DNA from: Lachnospiraceae bacterium | GTDB taxonomy: Bacteria; Bacillota; Clostridia; Lachnospirales; Lachnospiraceae | NCBI GenBank assembly: GCA_031263035.1 | Contig: JAISGP010000034.1 | Coordinates: 1-49,644 of the forward strand | Length of the DNA stretch: 49,644 nucleotides | Direction of reading: 5' to 3' | In this document: positions 45,543-49,644 of the stretch, in pieces | Numbering within the stretch: position 1 is the first letter of the stretch | How the letters are laid out: every line of letters starts with the position of its first letter | Notes under the pieces: model-generated | Told to the model about the DNA's origin: nothing | The model's database searches: none | What the model saw: the letters and a program-made list of their open reading frames with translations, nothing else | Program-made: the position numbers and the translations under genes

Positions 45543-47339
45543 ATGAATAGGAACGTTGAAAGAGAAGCTTTGATTATATTTACAAGATTACCGGTGATAG
45601 GAGAGACGAAATCTCGCCTTATTCCGTTTCTAGGTGAGGAAGGTGCTTGTAGATTACATGAAAAGATTGTAGCCCATACAGTGTCTGAAGGCTGTGAATA
45701 TGGAGCAGATATTTTTGTGTTTTATACCGGAGATATTGACAGGTATGAAAGACAAGAAGGAACTAGCTTAAAAGAGGCTTTAATAAGAGATGAGGATAAT
45801 CTTGAGAGAATATCATCTTTTATTATGCAACCCTCGGGTGATCTTGAAACCAGAATGAGAGAAAGTTTTGCTACTGTATTTTCTATGAATTATAGTAGGA
45901 TTTTGCTTCTTGGTACAGATATTCCTACAGTTAGTGAGTTAGATATTAGACAAGGATTTGCAAATCTACACAAACATGATATGGTGATTAATCCTGTAAA
46001 AGATGGAGGTTATTATCTTATTGGTTTTAATTTTTCTTTTTTTAATGATAAAAAAGAAAAATTTTTAAATTTATGGAAGATTAAATCTGCTGATGATGAA
46101 GGAATTTATAGAAATATTCTGAGATTTGCAGAAGATAATGGTATTACATATAAAACTGGTAGGCTTCTAATTGATATTGATGATAAGGAAGATTATTTAG
46201 ATGTATTTGGCACAGCTGTTACCCAGGCTTCTGATTGTATTCACTGTGGCTTCTGTACTGATAATTGCAAATTTTTAGACAAATACAATATGGATTTAAG
46301 TGATTTTGCAAAAGAAAAGGATTTAGCCTATCATTGCTTTTTATGCAATGATTGTAGACGAGTATGTCCTAAAAATATAAGTGGCAAGGCTATTAGTTTA
46401 AAGAATAGAGAAGAACTTTTAGGGGAAAAGAAAGAAAAGTTAGTTTCTAAAGTTATTGATTTAGAAACAAAGACAGAAGAATATAATAGTAAGTTCGAAA
46501 AGAAAAAACTATATAATACTTTTAAAATGATGATATGGGAGAAGTCTCCTTATAAATTTAGCTCTTATAGAATTGTCAGAAAAGATATTAATAAGGGTAA
46601 ATTAAATTCAAAAAATAATAGTGATGATGTTATTAATGTAAATCGTGATACCCTGAACAATCATTATAGAAAAGATAATTTACATATGGCTTTTTTTCCG
46701 GGTTGTAATTTAACCTCAGTTTATCCAAAGACAGTTAATTATTTGGAAAAAGAATTCAGAAAAGTTGGTATAAGCACAATTTATGATTGTTGTCAAAATC
46801 CAGTTCATATGTTGGGCTTGAATAAAAAAACAGAGGTGGAATTAGGTGATTTAAAACTTCGCTTAGAAAGAAGTGGCATTAGAGAACTCATTATAGCTTG
46901 CCCTAATTGTTACTATATGTTTAAAAATTTTGGTGATATAAAAGTTACAAGTATTTATGATAAAATTAATGAGCTTCATATAGGGCAGAAGATAGAGTGT
47001 GATTATCTTTTTCAACCTTGTCCAGATAGAAAACTGAATACTATTTTAAAGTCTATTGAACCATTTATAGCCAATTTTGAAAAAACAAAAGTTGCAAATA
47101 ATTCCTGTTGCGGACTTGGTGGAGGAGCAGGAGTATTTGAAAAGGACTTAGTTGCAAGTGTGAATGAAGATTTTAAGGGAAAGAACCTTATGACATTTTG
47201 TGCTTCATGTATTGGACAGATGAGAAGGTTTAAAGTAGATGATGCTAATCATGTTTTACCAAGTATTCTTGGGATAGATGAAAACCCGGTAACATTTATG
47301 CCGATGTTACATAGATTAAAGAAGAAGGTAGGATTGTAA
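45543..47339 (+). CDS. Glycosyltransferase (TIGR04282) fused to an Hdr-like Fe-S protein
   Basis: 598 residues, two modules. Residues 1-220 are a DUF2064/TIGR04282 transferase (rSAM/selenodomain-associated transferase 1): IIFTRLPVIGETKSRL, the nucleotide-metal site LLLGTDIPTV and VKDGGYYLIGF. Residues ~230-598 are a heterodisulfide-reductase-like subunit: ferredoxin motifs CIHCGFCTDNC (232-242) and CFLCNDCRRVC (265-275), then two CCG domains with Cys388, CC416-417, Cys453/456 and CC522-523, Cys553/556. The two activities are normally separate genes. The fusion suggests that sugar transfer and thiol/disulfide or metalloid redox are steps of one pathway. ATG start, weak ribosome site. Confidence 0.85.
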   Translation: MNRNVEREALIIFTRLPVIGETKSRLIPFLGEEGACRLHEKIVAHTVSEGCEYGADIFVFYTGDIDRYERQEGTSLKEALIRDEDNLERISSFIMQPSGDLETRMRESFATVFSMNYSRILLLGTDIPTVSELDIRQGFANLHKHDMVINPVKDGGYYLIGFNFSFFNDKKEKFLNLWKIKSADDEGIYRNILRFAEDNGITYKTGRLLIDIDDKEDYLDVFGTAVTQASDCIHCGFCTDNCKFLDKYNMDLSDFAKEKDLAYHCFLCNDCRRVCPKNISGKAISLKNREELLGEKKEKLVSKVIDLETKTEEYNSKFEKKKLYNTFKMMIWEKSPYKFSSYRIVRKDINKGKLNSKNNSDDVINVNRDTLNNHYRKDNLHMAFFPGCNLTSVYPKTVNYLEKEFRKVGISTIYDCCQNPVHMLGLNKKTEVELGDLKLRLERSGIRELIIACPNCYYMFKNFGDIKVTSIYDKINELHIGQKIECDYLFQPCPDRKLNTILKSIEPFIANFEKTKVANNSCCGLGGGAGVFEKDLVASVNEDFKGKNLMTFCASCIGQMRRFKVDDANHVLPSILGIDENPVTFMPMLHRLKKKVGL

Positions 47340-47340
47340 T

Positions 47341-47547
47341 ATGAATAAAGTAAATATACTATCTATAATAGGAATTATATTAAGTGGTATAATATTAGGA
47401 ATTTTTATTGAAGAAAGTGGAATATTACCATTAAAATGGATTGAGGTTTTAGAATTTGTTATAGGAATTTCTATTTGGTTATCATCAATGTATTTTGTTT
47501 TTTTAAATATTTGGAAATATGTTAATAAGAAAAAAGAAAGAGTATAA
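47341..47547 (+). CDS. Small two-helix membrane protein in the radical SAM locus
   Basis: 68 residues, no family recognised. Helices at ~8-24 (SIIGIILSGIILGIFIE) and ~38-59 (VLEFVIGISIWLSSMYFVFL), with a basic C-terminus (KYVNKKKERV). It begins one base after the stop of the fusion gene and ends exactly where the next gene's ATG begins, so it must be co-translated with both. It may anchor or gate the pathway at the membrane. Confidence 0.7.
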   Translation: MNKVNILSIIGIILSGIILGIFIEESGILPLKWIEVLEFVIGISIWLSSMYFVFLNIWKYVNKKKERV

Positions 47548-48231
47548 ATGGAAGAAAATTTAATATCAATAATAATACCTATATACAATGAAAGTAAAAT
47601 AATAGAAAAAACCATAGAAATGCTGGAGCCTTTTAAGGATAAAGCTGAGATTTTATTTGTAGACGGTGGAAGTACAGATGATACTCTTGCTAAGATACCA
47701 AAAGGTTATAAGGTAATTAATTCTCCTAAGGGAAGAGCAGTTCAGATGAATATGGGAGCAAAGGCTTCTTCCGGTAATGTGCTTTTCTTTCTTCATGGAG
47801 ATAGTGAACTACCAAGTGATGCTATTTCTGAGATAAATAGAGTTATGAAAGAGTATGACTTTGGTTGCTTTGGAATTGGGTTTCATACTATAGATCCAAT
47901 TATGAAAATATGTCAATTTATTTCAAATCATAGGATTATTGATAGAAAAGTTGTTTTTGGTGATCAAGGAATATTTATTAAAAGAGAGTTATTTGAAAAA
48001 GTTGGAGGCTTCCCTGGAATTCCAATTATGGAAGATTATGAATTTTCTCTTAGATTAAAAAAGCTAAATATTCCAATAGGAAGAACAAAACATAAAATAT
48101 ATACCTCAGATAGAAGATTTAAGCCGGGACGGAAATTAATCATTATGTGGCAAATGAACAGACTTCGTGCCATGTATAGAAAAGGTTATGATATAAATAT
48201 TTTAGCAGATATGTATAAAGATGTGAGATAA
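47548..48231 (+). CDS. TIGR04283 family glycosyltransferase
   Basis: A 227-residue GT2-fold transferase, the rSAM/selenodomain-associated transferase 2, now placed with arsenosugar-type biosynthesis. Seen: ISIIIPIYNES, the nucleotide-binding FVDGGSTDDT, the DxD-like LHGDSELP, and VVFGDQGIFIKRELFEKVGGFPGIPIMEDYEFSLRLKKL, the acceptor-side block of this family. The ATG touches the preceding stop with no gap. The sugar donor and acceptor are not predictable; the neighbouring ArsS-type enzyme suggests sugar transfer to a metalloid or thiol acceptor. Confidence 0.88.
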   Translation: MEENLISIIIPIYNESKIIEKTIEMLEPFKDKAEILFVDGGSTDDTLAKIPKGYKVINSPKGRAVQMNMGAKASSGNVLFFLHGDSELPSDAISEINRVMKEYDFGCFGIGFHTIDPIMKICQFISNHRIIDRKVVFGDQGIFIKRELFEKVGGFPGIPIMEDYEFSLRLKKLNIPIGRTKHKIYTSDRRFKPGRKLIIMWQMNRLRAMYRKGYDINILADMYKDVR

Positions 48232-48389
48232 ATTAAAAAGGGAATTTAAATAATCAAAGATAAGAAAAAGGATTAAGCTCAATATATAATCTGGTTTAGA
48301 GCATATATATTAAATTTAACAAATAAAGAGAATATATATTGGTAAGTTTAAGTTATATTAAAGATAAAAATTTGAAAAAGAGGATAATT

Positions 48390-49334
48390 ATGGAAGATTT
48401 TAATAATAGAGTAGAATTAGATAAATATAGATACACTAATGATCATATTAAAGTGGTACAAGTCAATATAGGGAAAAGATGTAATTTATCTTGCCATCAT
48501 TGTCATGTAGAGGCAGGACCAAATAGAACTGAGGTTATGTCTAAAGATGTTATGGAAGCAGTTATTTCATATGTTAAAAAGTTTAATATTGATACGGTAG
48601 ATATTACAGGTGGAGAGCCATCTATGCATCCAGATATAGAATGGTTTATATCATCTTTACGTCCATTTGCAAATAATATTATTGTAAGAACTAATGCTGT
48701 GATTTTAGGTTATCCTAAATTTAGTCCTTTAATTGATGTATATAAGAAAAATAAAGTGAATTTAGTTTGCTCATTGCCTTGTTATACTAAAGAAAATGTT
48801 GATGCACAAAGAGGGGACGGAACTTACGATTTAGAAATTCCGGTTATTAAAAGATTAAATGAAGTTGGATATGGAAAAAATCCAGATTTGGAATTAGATT
48901 TAGTCTATAATCCAGGTGGTGCATTTCTCCCGGGAGATCAAAAAGAGTTGGAAAATGATTATAAGAGAATTCTTTTAGAAGATCATGGTATTGTTTTTAA
49001 TAATTTATATACTATTACCAATATTCCAATGGGAAGATTTAAAGAAGAGTTAGAGGAAAAGGACATTTTAGAAGAGTATATGGATTTGCTTTCTTCGAGC
49101 TTTAATGAGAGTGCAGTACCAAATATGATGTGTAGAAATCAGATTTCTGTAGCGTATGATGGTAAAATTTATGATTGCGATTTTAATCAAGCTTTAAATA
49201 TGGAAGCCGAGGGTGGATTAACTATCTTTAATCTTATAAATGGAGATATGGAAAAGAGAAAGATTGCCTTTGACAATCACTGCTATGCTTGTGTTGCTGG
49301 AGCCGGAAGTAGCTGTGGTGGTGCGTTGGTTTAA
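48390..49334 (+). CDS. arsS: ArsS-type radical SAM enzyme (arsenosugar biosynthesis family)
   Basis: A 314-residue radical SAM enzyme. The cluster motif is CNLSCHHC (Cys31, Cys35, Cys38), then ITGGEPSMHPDIEWF and NLVCSLPCYTKENVDAQRG. The C-terminal DUF3641-type domain holds NMMCRNQISVAYDGKIYDCDFNQAL and ends CYACVAGAGSSCGGALV, the Cys-rich tail of this family. Known ArsS acts on methylated arsenic to start arsenosugars, with the methyltransferase ArsM; no arsM is in the window. Some relatives carry selenocysteine in the tail; here all are Cys codons. Start at ATG 48390 with AGAGGA; a TTG at 48339 is in frame but lacks a ribosome site. Confidence 0.88.
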   Translation: MEDFNNRVELDKYRYTNDHIKVVQVNIGKRCNLSCHHCHVEAGPNRTEVMSKDVMEAVISYVKKFNIDTVDITGGEPSMHPDIEWFISSLRPFANNIIVRTNAVILGYPKFSPLIDVYKKNKVNLVCSLPCYTKENVDAQRGDGTYDLEIPVIKRLNEVGYGKNPDLELDLVYNPGGAFLPGDQKELENDYKRILLEDHGIVFNNLYTITNIPMGRFKEELEEKDILEEYMDLLSSSFNESAVPNMMCRNQISVAYDGKIYDCDFNQALNMEAEGGLTIFNLINGDMEKRKIAFDNHCYACVAGAGSSCGGALV

Positions 49335-49542
49335 AAATTTGATTTAGATGATTAGTTATTTGCAAATTTGTAAGCATTATGGTTTATAAAAATAACATAT
49401 TTATATGAGACAATTATCTATACTAAAGTTGTTATTGAAATCTTATTTTAAATAATAGCTAATTAATTTAATATGAAATGTATGCTTTATTTGGGATATC
49501 AATAATAATATAGAATAAAATTCTTTAGATTGGAGATTTAAA

Positions 49543-49644
49543 ATGACACGAGAAGAAATTAAAAAGGCTTATGATGAGGGATTGGATTGTGCAGGGGTTA
49601 TTTTATCTCATTATTCTAATATATTAGGTTTATCACAACAGTAT
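49543..49644 (+). CDS. C_GCAxxG_C_C family redox protein, cut by the window edge
   Basis: The first 34 residues are visible. MTREEIKKAYDEGLDCAGVIL and the following helical stretch match the N-terminus of the C_GCAxxG_C_C proteins (PF09719), putative redox-active Cys-rich proteins, here with the first conserved Cys at residue 16. Members often neighbour ArsS-type enzymes. GGAGATTT gives the ribosome site. The diagnostic GCAxxG and later cysteines lie outside the window, so the call rests on the start and the neighbourhood. The 208-base gap before it holds nothing recognisable. Confidence 0.6.
   Translation, partial: MTREEIKKAYDEGLDCAGVILSHYSNILGLSQQY

Noticed and set aside
49260..49334. Selenocysteine (in-frame TGA) in the Cys-rich tail of the ArsS-type enzyme
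   Set aside because: All tail positions are ordinary Cys or other sense codons and the frame ends at a TAA.

Overview
The window is AT-rich DNA from a low-GC anaerobic Gram-positive bacterium. The Clostridia are the best fit, and a Lachnospiraceae-like organism is likely. Supporting signs are consensus sigma-A promoters, strong AGGAGG ribosome sites, TTG starts, a stand-alone group B [FeFe] hydrogenase, a pyrophosphate-type phosphofructokinase, a sortase-type surface protein, and the str operon rpsL-rpsG-fusA-tuf. I found no rRNA, tRNA or CRISPR array. Most genes are ordinary housekeeping or metabolic genes, many as single transcription units ending in clear intrinsic terminators.

Layout. 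1-4144: the tail of an unidentified gene, an AI-2E family permease, homoserine O-acetyltransferase (metA) and a ComB-like phosphatase. 4373-6317: an IS30-family insertion sequence beside a previously easy-to-miss 56-residue FeoB-associated Cys-rich membrane protein on the minus strand. 6521-9797: a pirin, then leuC and leuD. 9815-12913: an accessory module of a membrane-anchored subtilisin-like protease, a secreted precursor with a very acidic first half and a very basic hydrophobic second half, and two small two-helix membrane proteins. The module sits between two diverged copies of a ~90-bp structured repeat. 12966-24618: a MATE exporter with an operator-like dyad, threonine aldolase, a Cys-rich small protein, PPi-PFK, a DUF3841 protein, cysK, the hydrogenase, dut, degV and a YibE/F pair. 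24763-31930: an SDR oxidoreductase, an RND permease with a long coiled-coil insert, an alarmone-hydrolase-like HD protein, a TauE/SafE permease and a second HD protein. 31968-36700: the str operon with recognisable promoters, a leader hairpin and a long structured rpsL-rpsG spacer. 36790-42041: a radical SAM enzyme and a 1333-residue wall protein.

42389-49644 is the second accessory locus. It holds two TVP38/TMEM64 membrane proteins, a YdjY-domain lipoprotein, a glycosyltransferase fused to a heterodisulfide-reductase-like Fe-S protein, a second glycosyltransferase, an ArsS-type radical SAM enzyme and the start of a C_GCAxxG_C_C redox protein cut by the window edge. These are the families once named rSAM/selenodomain-associated transferases 1 and 2 with their radical SAM partner, now linked to arsenosugar-type biosynthesis. 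The product in this organism is not established.

The two strongest candidates for a poorly described system are the protease/acidic-basic precursor module, which I read as a possible secreted toxin or bacteriocin with its processing protease and immunity proteins, and the right-hand radical SAM/glycosyltransferase locus with its unusual fusion. Both readings are inference.
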